From: CAZCWX01 sp964502465
Lineage (GTDB): Bacteria; Desulfobacterota; Binatia; Bin18
Direction of reading: 5' to 3'
DNA length: 13,861 nt
NCBI GenBank assembly: GCA_964502465.1
Contig: CAZCWX010000423.1
Coordinates: 1 to 13,861 of the forward strand
Under the pieces are notes generated by a model. That model was not told the DNA's origin. It saw nothing but the letters and a program-made list of their open reading frames with translations, and searched no databases. Shown here piece after piece: positions 1 through 7,447 of this stretch. The translations under genes and the position numbers were made by a program. Numbering within the stretch: position 1 is the first letter of the stretch; every line of letters starts with the position of its first letter.

Positions 1-144
1 AAAACCGATGTCCAGAGATGGATGAAAGGGATTATGTCAGTAAAGTTAAACCTCCTGTCTCACCCAGCATATACCGAGGAATTATTTGGTGATGATCCTC
101 CGAGGCCACCTTATTGGGTGAATTGCCCAGGAGCGTTGCAATGA
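1..144 (+). CDS. possible C-terminal tail of an upstream gene (partial)
   Basis: Reading frame 1 is open from the first base to a TGA at 142-144, 47 codons without a stop. The TGA overlaps the ATG of the next gene in an ATGA arrangement (141-144), which is typical of translationally coupled genes. The translated tail contains SHPAYTEELFGDDPPRPPYW, which does not look like random low-complexity sequence, but I recognise no family. The other two forward frames hit stops early. An open frame of this length arises by chance roughly one time in ten, so the call is tentative. An ATG at 22 could start a 40-residue peptide, but no ribosome binding site precedes it. Confidence 0.35.
   Translation, partial: KTDVQRWMKGIMSVKLNLLSHPAYTEELFGDDPPRPPYWVNCPGALQ
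128..133 (+). promoter_or_regulatory. ribosome binding site of the first CorC-family gene
   Basis: CAGGAG lies 7 nt before ATG 141. It decides in favour of this ATG over the in-frame TTG at 114, which has no comparable site and would add nine unrelated residues ahead of the membrane segment. Confidence 0.6.
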
Positions 145-1460
145 CGCTAGTTACCTGGGCAGTTATTGTTTTGTTGATCCTGATCAATGCACTGTACGTA
201 GCAGCAGAGTTCGCCGCAGTCAGTGTGCGCCGTAGCCGGATTTATCAGCTTGCTGAGGAGGGCCATGCTCTCGCAATTCGCCTCCTCCCCACGTTGGAGG
301 ATGCCCAGAAGTTGGATCGGTACATTGCCGCCTGTCAAATCGGCATTACCCTCTCCAGCCTGGTGCTCGGCGCTTATGGTCAGGCAACCCTCGCCGTACA
401 ACTCACCCCTCTTTTCGCAGAGTGGGGCGGCCTGCAGCACGTTGCCGCCCAGTCCACCTCCGCCATGGTGGTGTTGGTTGGTCTGACTGCCCTGCAGATG
501 GTCCTTGGCGAGCTCGTACCGAAATCGCTTGCGTTGCAGTATCCTACTCACATCGCACTCTATACCGTCCTGCCAATGCGTTGGTCACTGTCGCTCCTCT
601 CCTGGTTCATCGCCGTGTTGAATGGCAGTGGGACCGCCATTCTCAAGCTATTGCGTATACCCCAGGTTGGCCACCGGCACCTTCATTCTCCAGAAGAGAT
701 TGACCTGTTAATTGCTGAGAGTCGGGAGGGGGGACTACTAGAACCTGATGAGCATCGCCGATTACGACATGCCCTCAGACTCAGTGTCCAATCTGTTCGT
801 CGACTCATGGTGCCACGGAAGGATATTGCGGCAATTGAGGTGAATACTCCTATTGAGGAAGTGCTGCGCCAAGTCGCCGCCAGTCCTTATACCCGTTTGC
901 CGGTTTACCGAGGGTCTAAAGATAACGTCATCGGTATGGTGCACACTAAAGATCTGGTCATGCATTATGTCGAACATGGCGCTCCGACCTCGATCGAAGC
1001 TGTGATGCGGCCAATCATGAGTGTCCCTGACAGTGTAACGGCTGACCGGCTTCTCACCCTCTTACGAGAGCACCGTAGTCACCAAGCGATCGTGATCGAT
1101 GAGTTCGGCGGGGTAGCCGGCCTGGTCACACTAGAAGACGTATTGGCAGAAGTATTAGGTGAAGTCACCGACGAATTCAAAACCGGCCAGCCGCAGCCTG
1201 AACGTCTTCCAGATGGACGGGTACGCCTGCCCGGTTTCATGCGCCTCGATAAAGTCGAACCCTGGATCGGTATCCTCTGGCAAGGTGAGGCTGACACTGT
1301 CGGCGGTCATATTATGAATATCCTAGGACGCTTGCCTGCTGCCGGCGAACGAGTGACCATTGACGGTGTCGAAGTCGAGATTGAACGGATTACCAATCAC
1401 GCGATCTCCTCAATCCTCGTCTCACCATTTTTTCACATTCAAGAGGATGCCCATGGATAG
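141..1460 (+). CDS. CNNM/CorC-family membrane protein (hemolysin C-like), first copy
   Basis: A 439-residue inner-membrane protein of the CNNM/CorC (HlyC/TlyC-like) family. Family members are linked to Mg2+ or Co2+ efflux and resistance; older 'hemolysin' labels are probably misleading. The N-terminus (about residues 1-190) is the DUF21 transmembrane domain. It starts with a hydrophobic helix and the hallmark ALYVAAEFAAV, and later carries GELVPKSLAL. A cytosolic CBS pair follows (about 220-345), with MVPRKDI, TRLPVY, GMVHTKDL and then IDEFGGVAGLVTLEDVLAEV. The C-terminus (about 355-439) is the CorC_HlyC domain, with GRVRLPGFMRLD and DTVGGHIM. Length is normal for the family. Its stop overlaps the start of a second paralogue by 8 nt, so the two are probably co-translated. 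Ion specificity cannot be read from the sequence. Confidence 0.9.
   Translation: MTLVTWAVIVLLILINALYVAAEFAAVSVRRSRIYQLAEEGHALAIRLLPTLEDAQKLDRYIAACQIGITLSSLVLGAYGQATLAVQLTPLFAEWGGLQHVAAQSTSAMVVLVGLTALQMVLGELVPKSLALQYPTHIALYTVLPMRWSLSLLSWFIAVLNGSGTAILKLLRIPQVGHRHLHSPEEIDLLIAESREGGLLEPDEHRRLRHALRLSVQSVRRLMVPRKDIAAIEVNTPIEEVLRQVAASPYTRLPVYRGSKDNVIGMVHTKDLVMHYVEHGAPTSIEAVMRPIMSVPDSVTADRLLTLLREHRSHQAIVIDEFGGVAGLVTLEDVLAEVLGEVTDEFKTGQPQPERLPDGRVRLPGFMRLDKVEPWIGILWQGEADTVGGHIMNILGRLPAAGERVTIDGVEVEIERITNHAISSILVSPFFHIQEDAHG
1441..1446 (+). promoter_or_regulatory. ribosome binding site of the second CorC-family gene
   Basis: AAGAGG lies inside the end of the preceding gene, 6 nt before ATG 1453. An in-frame ATG at 1447 directly abuts this site and is too close to use it well, so 1453 is preferred. 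Confidence 0.5.
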
Positions 1461-2784
1461 CTTGACCCCCATCTTTATTGTCACGTTCTTGATCTTGTTA
1501 AATGGTCTCTTCGTGGCTGCGGAATTCGCTATTGTTGGAGCGCCGCGGTCAGCAATCGAACGCCGTGCTGTACAGGGCCATCGCGTTGCCCGCCTTGTGA
1601 GTCAAATCCTTCACGACCCGCGCAGCCAGGATCGCTATATTGCCACCGCCCAACTCGGCATTACCTTTGCGAGTCTGGGCTTGGGGATGTATGGCGAGCA
1701 TGTGCTGGCTGAATGGCTTGCCGGCTGGTTCACGGCCTGGGGAACATCGCGCTGGATCGCAGCCCATTCTCTCGCCAGCGTACTGGCAATCACTATTCTT
1801 ACTTATTTCCATATCGTTATTGGAGAGATGGTGCCCAAGTCGTTAGCACTCCAACAAGCAGAACGTACCGCTCTGTGGGTAACACGGCCCATGTTAGGGA
1901 TTCAGACCGTCTTGTACCCACTGGTCGTTGGCTTAAACGGTTTAGGAAACGGTATTCTTCAATTGATAGGGGTTGATCGACAGACGACAAGTGGCCAGCA
2001 GTATCACACCCCAGAGGAACTGCAGTTTATTGTCCAAGAAAGTCAGGAAGGAGGACTACTGCGTGCTGAGACCGGGCAAGTAGTACAGGAGCTCCTTGAA
2101 TTTGGTGACCTCACCGCAGGCGAGGTTATGGTACCGCGAGTGAAGATTACTGGCATTCCTCTCGGTGCCTCACCTACCGAGGTCGCAGCAATTTTGCGTG
2201 CGTCCCACCACACTCGCTATCCTGTTTATGAGAACGATCTTGATCATATTGTCGGCATGATTCATATCAAGGATCTCCTGCGCCGCCTGCTCAACGAGCA
2301 CCCTCTCGAGACTGACGACACCCGTCCGACCCCCTTGGTACCAGAAACCGCAACCCTGGATATGGTTATAGCTGCGATGCGTCGGGAGCGAACGCAGATG
2401 GTCATTGTGATGGATGAATATGGAGGGACAGCAGGGATCGTCACCATTGAAGACCTTTTTGAAGAGGTAATCGGCGATATCGCAGAAGGAACAAGCGAAC
2501 GTCCCCCCATTTACAGTGACTCATTAGGGCATCTCCATGTCGCCGGGACCGTGCGTCTTGACGAAGTCGGTGAGCAGCTCAATCTCATTCTCGAACATGA
2601 AGAAGTTACTACGGTCAGTGGGCTGGTGCTGACGCTCCTTGGCCGACCCGCGGCCGTGGGCGATACAGTTATATACAAGGGGGTCAGATTCGAAGTTACT
2701 GCCGTGGAAGGGCATGGGGTGAAAGAGTGCAAAGTGATTCTTGTGCAGGACCTTCACCGCAAGTCCAGTACGAAAGCGCAATAG
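1453..2784 (+). CDS. CNNM/CorC-family membrane protein, second copy
   Basis: A 443-residue paralogue of the preceding gene with the same order of domains. DUF21 membrane domain: LLNGLFVAAEFAIVGAPRS near the N-terminus and IGEMVPKSLAL near residue 125. CBS pair: EVMVPRVKITGI, HTRYPVYE, GMIHIKDLL, then VIVMDEYGGTAGIVTIEDLF. CorC_HlyC domain: HVAGTVRLDEVGEQL, VSGLVLTLLG. It begins 8 nt before the upstream stop, which implies translational coupling. The two copies are clearly diverged in sequence, so this is an old duplication. Paired genes of this type are common, and a heteromeric complex is possible but is inference. The gene ends 38 nt before the convergent gene at 2823-3434, with no convincing terminator between them. 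Confidence 0.9.
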   Translation: MDSLTPIFIVTFLILLNGLFVAAEFAIVGAPRSAIERRAVQGHRVARLVSQILHDPRSQDRYIATAQLGITFASLGLGMYGEHVLAEWLAGWFTAWGTSRWIAAHSLASVLAITILTYFHIVIGEMVPKSLALQQAERTALWVTRPMLGIQTVLYPLVVGLNGLGNGILQLIGVDRQTTSGQQYHTPEELQFIVQESQEGGLLRAETGQVVQELLEFGDLTAGEVMVPRVKITGIPLGASPTEVAAILRASHHTRYPVYENDLDHIVGMIHIKDLLRRLLNEHPLETDDTRPTPLVPETATLDMVIAAMRRERTQMVIVMDEYGGTAGIVTIEDLFEEVIGDIAEGTSERPPIYSDSLGHLHVAGTVRLDEVGEQLNLILEHEEVTTVSGLVLTLLGRPAAVGDTVIYKGVRFEVTAVEGHGVKECKVILVQDLHRKSSTKAQ

Positions 2785-2822
2785 GTCTGCGTCATGAAGT
2801 GCTTGGCGACTTCTCTATGAAC

Positions 2823-3434
2823 CTACGGAACGCTCCGGAGAGGTTTCCCATTATTATCAAAAAACCGTAAGATCGGCATTCCATCCGTCTCTATACCCAA
2901 CTGAACGCGGATTTTCTTCTGCTTCCCTTTATCATAGAAGACAAGGGTCGGTTCTCCCAAAGCATCGAGGCCAAGGGCCGCACGAAGGTCCCCATAGCGA
3001 TTGCGAATCTCCAGTTGCGGCTCAACCGAGACATTGAGGCCAAAGGCCGCACGAGGGTGTCCATAGCGATTGAGAATCTCTAGTTGCGGCGCACCAGTCG
3101 AAAGAGAGGAAAACCGGAGAAGCACTCGTTTGCTTTTGGCAATTTCCAATTGCAGCCCTCCTTTTTTATCTACCTCCAGCGAAAAGCGAGGATCTCCGTC
3201 CTTATCAAATAACTGCCAGCTCAGTTCTCCGTCATTATTGAGACCAAAAAAAGCACGGGAATTCCCCTCCTTATCCACGACCACCATTCTTTCAGTCCGA
3301 ATATCCTCGACCCGCTGAACTGTTGGTTGCGCACTTACAAGCTGTTCCCTAAACAGGAGGTTGGATACCATACTACCAACCAACGCAGAAAGAATGGTCA
3401 ATACTAGCAACAGTCTATATTGTTTCCCGCTCAT
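2823..3434 (-). CDS. exported or membrane-anchored beta-repeat protein, function unknown
   Basis: A 203-residue protein of no family I can name. The start is supported by a purine-rich stretch (AGAAGAAGGGTGAAGA) just upstream. Residues 7-24 form one hydrophobic segment after a short basic N-terminus, so the rest is probably periplasmic, either anchored or released. The remainder is built of roughly 22-25-residue units of the form (Q)L-x3-(D/N)-x2-G-x2-RaxxGL, for example VVDKEGNSRAFFGL, PQLEILNRYGHPRAAFGL, PQLEIRNRYGDLRAALGL and PILRFFDNNGKPL. The alternating hydrophobic pattern with turn-forming D/N-G pairs suggests a stacked beta structure. Two neighbouring units are nearly identical in DNA (see the repeat at 2967-3090). 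It is convergent with the CorC pair and has no obvious operon partner. Confidence 0.75.
   Translation of the reverse strand: MSGKQYRLLLVLTILSALVGSMVSNLLFREQLVSAQPTVQRVEDIRTERMVVVDKEGNSRAFFGLNNDGELSWQLFDKDGDPRFSLEVDKKGGLQLEIAKSKRVLLRFSSLSTGAPQLEILNRYGHPRAAFGLNVSVEPQLEIRNRYGDLRAALGLDALGEPTLVFYDKGKQKKIRVQLGIETDGMPILRFFDNNGKPLRSVP
2967..3090 (-). repeat. 69-bp-period tandem duplication inside the repeat protein gene
   Basis: The 55-nt segments 2967-3021 and 3036-3090 match at 49 of 55 positions by direct comparison. The period of 69 nt equals 23 codons, so the frame is kept. They encode the two PQLEI(L/R)NRYG-x2-RAA(F/L)GL units. The other units of the protein are much more diverged, so this copy is recent. 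Confidence 0.85.
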
Positions 3435-3765
3435 TCTTCACCCTTCTTCTGTCATACATCGTTAAGCTCATTACTGGCCCGCTTTATCCTACGGCTTGAA
3501 GAAAAGGAAGGGGTCGCCGATATCCCGCTTATACAGGGCCGCGTGAACATGACCGGACAATATCAACGATTCCTAAGGACGAGATGACATTGAGCATGCT
3601 ATCCACAAGGGACGTATTCAGAGAAAGTTGTTTGCTAATGTACGTGGCACACGGTCTCGTGTCGAAGGCCCAGCGAAAGATGGTCGTCTGATTCTATTGA
3701 CACTCCTATTGCGAAGACCTCCGGTAGAAGTGAGTGCCAAAGCAGGGATGGGGCAAATCCCGCCT
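3435..3765 (-). other. 331-nt gene-less stretch with possible gene remnant
   Basis: No intact gene is seen. On the minus strand a 27-codon open segment ends at a TAG (3489-3491) and reads ...LILSGHVHAALYKRDIGD..., protein-like sequence without a start codon. A second minus frame is open between a TAG near 3694-3696 and a TAA near 3523-3525 and overlaps it. This would fit the tail of a frameshifted, decayed gene. The GHVHAALYK string faintly recalls the C-terminal HxH region of M23 peptidases, but that is only a resemblance. The 3' end of pdxJ abuts on the right, and upstream signals for the 2823-3434 gene must lie near 3440-3500. Confidence 0.3.
3743..3763 (-). terminator. weak candidate terminator of pdxJ
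   Basis: Just past the pdxJ stop, the minus strand can form a GGGAT/ATCCC stem (3745-3749 with 3757-3761, 7-nt loop), extended by GC/GC across one bulge and followed by only three Ts. The short stem and poor T-run keep this tentative. Confidence 0.3.
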
Positions 3766-4491
3766 CTATGCCTTATACTCCAGCGCTTGCAAATACGCTT
3801 TCACTGCTTGAGAGAGACCCATGTACAGGGCATCGCAGATGAGTGCGTGGCCGATGGAGACTTCAAGCAACCCTGGAAGGTGCTGCGCGAAGTACGGCAG
3901 GTTGTCGAGGTTGAGATCATGCCCAGCATTCAGGCCAAGGCCAACGTCCTGAGCCGCCAAGGCGGCTTGGTAGTACCTATCGAATACCTGAGCACGCTCG
4001 AGGGTGCCAAACATACGCGCATAGTGCGCAGTATACAGTTCAATACGATCGATCCCAACCTCTTTGGCTCGGCGCACCTGGTCTGGATCTGGATCGAGAA
4101 ACAGGCTGGTACGAATACCGTGAGCATGTAGTCGCTTCAACACCTCATTCAGCCATCTGACATTGGTGCGGAGGTTCCACCCTGCGTTGGAGGTCAGTAC
4201 GTCGGGTGGATCAGGAACAAGCGTGCACTGGGTAGGTGTGACGTGGCAGACCAGGTCGAGAAACTCCGGCGATGGATACCCTTCGAGATTGAACTCAACA
4301 GTCAGCATGTTCGCAAGGTCCAAGACATCCTGACGACGGATGTGCCGCCCGTCTGGGCGGGGATGAACAGTAATGCCGTGGCAGCCGGCGTCGATACACG
4401 TTTGCGTTGCGTGGACGACGTTCGGGTTCTCTCCACCCCGCGCGTTCCGTAGCGTGGCGATCTTGTTCACGTTGACGCTCAGCTTGACCAT
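3766..4491 (-). CDS. pdxJ: pyridoxine 5'-phosphate synthase PdxJ
   Basis: A 241-residue cytosolic enzyme that condenses 3-amino-2-oxopropyl phosphate (1-amino-acetone 3-phosphate) with 1-deoxy-D-xylulose 5-phosphate, the ring-closing step of DXP-dependent vitamin B6 synthesis. It is a TIM barrel of standard length (E. coli 243). Catalytic residues are visible: His43 in GITVHPRPDGRHI, Glu70 in EFNLEGYPSPEF and His191 in LNAGHDLNLDNL. The N-terminal LSVNVNKIATLRNARGG and C-terminal SIGHALICDALYMGL segments are also typical. The HPRPD-x-RHI form follows the Bacteroides-type subgroup rather than the HLREDRRHI of enterobacteria. It lies 50 nt downstream of an SDR gene on the same strand and is probably co-transcribed with it. 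No other B6 gene (pdxA, pdxH) is nearby. Confidence 0.96.
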   Translation of the reverse strand: MVKLSVNVNKIATLRNARGGENPNVVHATQTCIDAGCHGITVHPRPDGRHIRRQDVLDLANMLTVEFNLEGYPSPEFLDLVCHVTPTQCTLVPDPPDVLTSNAGWNLRTNVRWLNEVLKRLHAHGIRTSLFLDPDPDQVRRAKEVGIDRIELYTAHYARMFGTLERAQVFDRYYQAALAAQDVGLGLNAGHDLNLDNLPYFAQHLPGLLEVSIGHALICDALYMGLSQAVKAYLQALEYKA

Positions 4492-4541
4492 GGTCTAGGT
4501 TCCTGCTTTTTCACTCAGGTGATTGCCTGTTATGGCAAACT

Positions 4542-5303
4542 TTACGAGTTGACGACGCGAAGATCTGTGCCACCACTGACGGGCAACGTTGTACCGGTAA
4601 TGTAGCTCGCGGCGTCGGAGACCAGGAACACTACTGCCTCGCCGATATCCTCAGGTTGGCCGAGGCGACCGAGAGGGATGCTCCGAGCATAGGCTTCTTT
4701 TTGCTGAGGGGTGAGCGCGCTGCTCATGAGCGGGGTCTCGATCGGGCCAGGGGCAATCGCGTTCACTCGGACACCGAAACGCGCGACCTCATACGCCAGA
4801 TCTCGGGTAAGTGCCACCACTCCCGCCTTCGATGCTGCATAGGGTACATGGGGAACCGTATAATGGAACGCAGCGATCGACGCGATATTCACTATCGCTC
4901 CACGCTGTTGCTTGACCATTTCCTGCACCACGCGATGGCAACACAGGAACACCCCCTTGAGATTCACACCCAGCACGGCATCCCAGTCCGCCTCAGTTTG
5001 CTCAGCCATCGACTTAATGACCGCGATGCCTGCGTTATTGACCAGGATGTCGATCTGGCCGAAACGGTGTAACGTTTCCTGAACCAAACGATCCACGTCT
5101 GCGGATTGCGTGACATTGCCCTGAACGCCGAGCGCTTGCACGCCTGACGCTTCAACGGCAGCGATAGTTTGAGCAATCCGTTCCTGGACAGCGTCATTCA
5201 CGACAATATGCGCGCCTGCGCCAGCCAAACACAGAGCTGCACCGCGACCAATCCCTTGCCCGGCGCCAGTAACGATTGCTATGCGGCCTTCGAGTGTCTT
5301 CAT
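4542..5303 (-). CDS. classical SDR-family NAD(P)-dependent oxidoreductase
   Basis: A 253-residue classical short-chain dehydrogenase/reductase with a Rossmann fold, cytosolic and probably tetrameric. Visible motifs: TGAGQGIG (12-19) for the cofactor, NNAG (89-92), Asn114 in VNLKG, Ser142, and Tyr155-x3-Lys159 (PYAASKAG), so the full N-S-Y-K catalytic set is present. Also seen are IAPGPIETPL and the C-terminal DAASYITGTTLPVSGG typical of 3-oxoacyl-reductase-like and glucose-dehydrogenase-like members. Asp37 after the second strand hints at NAD(H) preference. The start is fixed by GGAGGAG a few nt upstream. The gene precedes pdxJ and probably shares its transcript. Substrate is unknown; FabG-like activity is possible, but no other fatty-acid genes are present. 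Confidence 0.9.
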   Translation of the reverse strand: MKTLEGRIAIVTGAGQGIGRGAALCLAGAGAHIVVNDAVQERIAQTIAAVEASGVQALGVQGNVTQSADVDRLVQETLHRFGQIDILVNNAGIAVIKSMAEQTEADWDAVLGVNLKGVFLCCHRVVQEMVKQQRGAIVNIASIAAFHYTVPHVPYAASKAGVVALTRDLAYEVARFGVRVNAIAPGPIETPLMSSALTPQQKEAYARSIPLGRLGQPEDIGEAVVFLVSDAASYITGTTLPVSGGTDLRVVNS

Positions 5304-5378
5304 ATCTCCTCCGTATACTATGGGCAGACCTTACCCCGCGCGTTCCTGGAGGGTCAAGCAGTCAGGACGGTCCCCCTT

Positions 5379-6038
5379 CTAAAAACCGAAAAAGATCAAA
5401 CGGTTACCACCACCAACTGGTCTACAGAAAGAAAGGGCGTTCCTCTGTGGAATCCTGTGGAAATGATACAAATGATCGACGAACAGGGCCTGATCGGCGA
5501 AGCTCAGTCTATGAGGAAAACAAAAAAAAGGAGAGCTGATCACTACTGGGAACGGACCTGTTGCCCTAAGAGGAGGAGAGCCAGCAGCACCAAGGGGAGG
5601 AGGGCCAGCCGCGCCAAAGCTGTTCAGGGAGGAAAAACTCCTGCGAGAGAAACGAAAAGAATAGACGCCGAAGCTGGAAGGGACACCAAAGGAGTGGAAA
5701 CCAAAGCCACCTGGACCGAAGTGGTGACGTGGTCCCCACCCTGGCTTATGAAGGAAGTGGTGATGATGGCCGAACCGATGATGGTGACCAAAGCCATGAC
5801 GGTGACCAAAACGATGAGGATGGACGTGTGGGCTGCCAAACCGTAAAGATGAGCCGCGAGAACCACGCCCATTGTAGAAGTGACCAGTCTGGTCAACTCC
5901 TTTCGTCAGATGGCTTCCGCTCGAGCGCCCCAGGCGACCTCCCATCCCTGCACTTCCTCTGAGGCCTTGTGCACAAACCTGTGCAGCAACGAAGACAGAA
6001 ATAACGAGAACAAGCGATACCATGCCAGCTTTTTTCAT
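5379..6038 (-). CDS. histidine-rich exported protein, function unknown
   Basis: A 219-residue protein with a clear Sec signal peptide: basic KK, hydrophobic residues about 5-19, probable cleavage near VCA-Q (23/24). AGGAGGG 8 nt upstream supports the start. The mature part is Gly/Phe/Ser rich with a dense histidine block at about 71-106 (HVHPHRFGHRHGFGHHHRF, HHHHF, RHHF). A Pro/Ala stretch (GPPPLGAAGSPPL) and a less repetitive tail with two Cys follow. The composition suggests binding of transition metals such as Ni, Zn or Cu in the periplasm, but that is inference and no family is recognised. It is divergent from argE and 75 nt upstream of the SDR gene. Because the sequence is low-complexity, a frameshift in the C-terminal half cannot be excluded. 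Confidence 0.65.
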   Translation of the reverse strand: MKKAGMVSLVLVISVFVAAQVCAQGLRGSAGMGGRLGRSSGSHLTKGVDQTGHFYNGRGSRGSSLRFGSPHVHPHRFGHRHGFGHHHRFGHHHHFLHKPGWGPRHHFGPGGFGFHSFGVPSSFGVYSFRFSRRSFSSLNSFGAAGPPPLGAAGSPPLRATGPFPVVISSPFFCFPHRLSFADQALFVDHLYHFHRIPQRNALSFCRPVGGGNRLIFFGF

Positions 6039-6221
6039 GGTTCCCGCCCTCCTGTGGAGTATTTTGTCATAAGAAAACGAGGCTCATTCTATCCTTTGGT
6101 TACAGGGGGTGACGTGCGGCTGAACCCCATCTGTATTATGATTGCTCATCTTTGTCTGCCAAGGTCAATCATAGGAGAGATATTCGCAGCGGAGCAATAG
6201 GCTCTCCACAGAGGAAAGCGT

Positions 6222-7418
6222 ATGAATACCTATCTATACGATGTTGCCAGACAGCTCATTGCTTTCAATACCGTCAGCAGTAAAAGCAATGTGGAAGCCA
6301 TGGAATATTTGGGTGCCCATCTCGATAGCCGTGGGTTCCGCGTGGTGCTCCAACGGGCCGAGATTGCTGGGATACCTAAGGCGAACCTGATTGCCTGTGC
6401 CGGCCCTGCTGAGCCGGACGGACTCATCATCTCTGGCCATATTGATACAGTCCCGTTTGAGGGACAGCCCGGTTGGTCACGGGACCCGTTATGTCTGGAG
6501 ATTGACGACACGCGCGTATATGGCCGTGGTGTGTCTGACATGAAGGGGTTTCTGGCACAGTGCGTCGATGCGGTGACCCGCCTTGATCTGGCTACGCTCG
6601 AACGGCCATTAGTTTTTTTGTTCACCGCTGACGAAGAAGTGGGGTGTCTTGGCGCGGCGCGGATGTTGCCGAGCCTACCTGAATTGTTAGGCGAACTGCC
6701 TCAACCGCGCTTGGCCTGGATTGGCGAACCCACCTCCTACCAGGTCTTCCATACTCACAAGGGCGTGGTGATCTTCACCGTGATAATCCATGGTCGGGGT
6801 GGCCATAGTAGCGTTCCTGAGCAGGGAGTGAATGCGATTGCTGTAGCAGGAAAGGTGATCGACACGATTGGACGCTACCAGACTGAATTACGTATGCAGC
6901 GTTCCGCGACATTTGCTGAGGTTTTCCCTGAGTCCCCGTATACGACGCTGAATTTCGGGAGCATCAACGGCGGCACCGCCGCAAACATGATTGCCGAGGA
7001 ATGTCGGTTGATTGTGAGCTACCGTCCGTTGCCGCAGACTGATCCGCTTGCTGTATATAGTGAGATCTCCCAACGCCTCCAGGAGATTGATTCCCGCGAT
7101 TACGGCTCGCCTAACCATCGGGCGACTATCGAAGTAGGCCAGCCGTTTGTTGTTCCCCCGCTCCTCTCCCCGCGCGGGACGTCATTGGAAAAAGTCTTGT
7201 TCACTGTTCTCGACAGAAGGACGAGTAGCGGCGCGCCGTTTGCCACAGATGGGTGTCAGTTTGCGCTGGGAGGTATTACCTCGCTCATCTGCGGACCTGG
7301 TGACCTCGAGCAAGCCCACCAGCCGAATGAAAGTATGCGACGCGAGGCCTTCGAGAACGGGACGGCGGTTGTTCTTCAGGTGGTGAACAAACTGTGCGGC
7401 GGTCAGGTCCTGCGATAA
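6222..7418 (+). CDS. argE: acetylornithine deacetylase (M20 family)
   Basis: A 398-residue cytosolic di-zinc amidohydrolase. It matches the ArgE branch of peptidase family M20, which hydrolyses N2-acetylornithine to ornithine and acetate in the linear arginine pathway. Metal and catalytic residues are visible: His73 and Asp75 in SGHIDTVP, bridging Asp106 in GRGVSDMKGF, catalytic Glu138 and metal ligand Glu139 in ADEEVGCLGA, Glu169 in WIGEPT and His366 near the C-terminus. The dimerisation or lid domain (about 180-290) includes GRGGHSSVPEQGVNA. DEEVGCLGA and WIGEPT favour ArgE over DapE or carboxypeptidase G2. Length is close to E. coli ArgE (383). AGAGGAAAG precedes ATG 6222. No other arg genes are near; a small lipoprotein gene follows 29 nt downstream. 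Confidence 0.86.
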   Translation: MNTYLYDVARQLIAFNTVSSKSNVEAMEYLGAHLDSRGFRVVLQRAEIAGIPKANLIACAGPAEPDGLIISGHIDTVPFEGQPGWSRDPLCLEIDDTRVYGRGVSDMKGFLAQCVDAVTRLDLATLERPLVFLFTADEEVGCLGAARMLPSLPELLGELPQPRLAWIGEPTSYQVFHTHKGVVIFTVIIHGRGGHSSVPEQGVNAIAVAGKVIDTIGRYQTELRMQRSATFAEVFPESPYTTLNFGSINGGTAANMIAEECRLIVSYRPLPQTDPLAVYSEISQRLQEIDSRDYGSPNHRATIEVGQPFVVPPLLSPRGTSLEKVLFTVLDRRTSSGAPFATDGCQFALGGITSLICGPGDLEQAHQPNESMRREAFENGTAVVLQVVNKLCGGQVLR

Positions 7419-7435
7419 CATACCTTTTCCCAGCG

Positions 7436-7440
7436 AAGGA
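7436..7440 (+). promoter_or_regulatory. ribosome binding site of the small lipoprotein
   Basis: AAGGA lies 7 nt before ATG 7448. It selects this start, which gives a clean lipoprotein signal, over an upstream in-frame start at 7394 that lies inside argE and would bury the signal. Confidence 0.5.
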
Positions 7441-7447
7441 TAGGGGG

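Noticed and set aside
3628..4131. 167-residue open frame on the plus strand opposite pdxJ
   Set aside because: It is antisense to a clearly conserved PdxJ and has no family motifs.
3766..5303. SDR plus PdxJ as a fused vitamin B6 pathway
   Set aside because: The SDR lacks any PdxA-like feature; adjacency alone does not support a B6 role.
5328..5357. Possible sigma70-like promoter before the first SDR (TTGACC, 18 nt, TAAGGT)
   Set aside because: The -10 match is poor (three of six), so it cannot be told from chance.
5169..5846. 225-residue plus-strand open frame across the SDR start and the His-rich gene
   Set aside because: Its Lys/Arg/Thr/Met-rich composition reflects the antisense of the His-rich gene; the minus frame has a signal peptide and a strong ribosome binding site.
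6174..6207. GGAGAG/CTCTCC pair before argE as a possible attenuator or riboswitch
   Set aside because: Only a 6-nt stem with a 22-nt loop, no leader peptide and no conserved riboswitch core.
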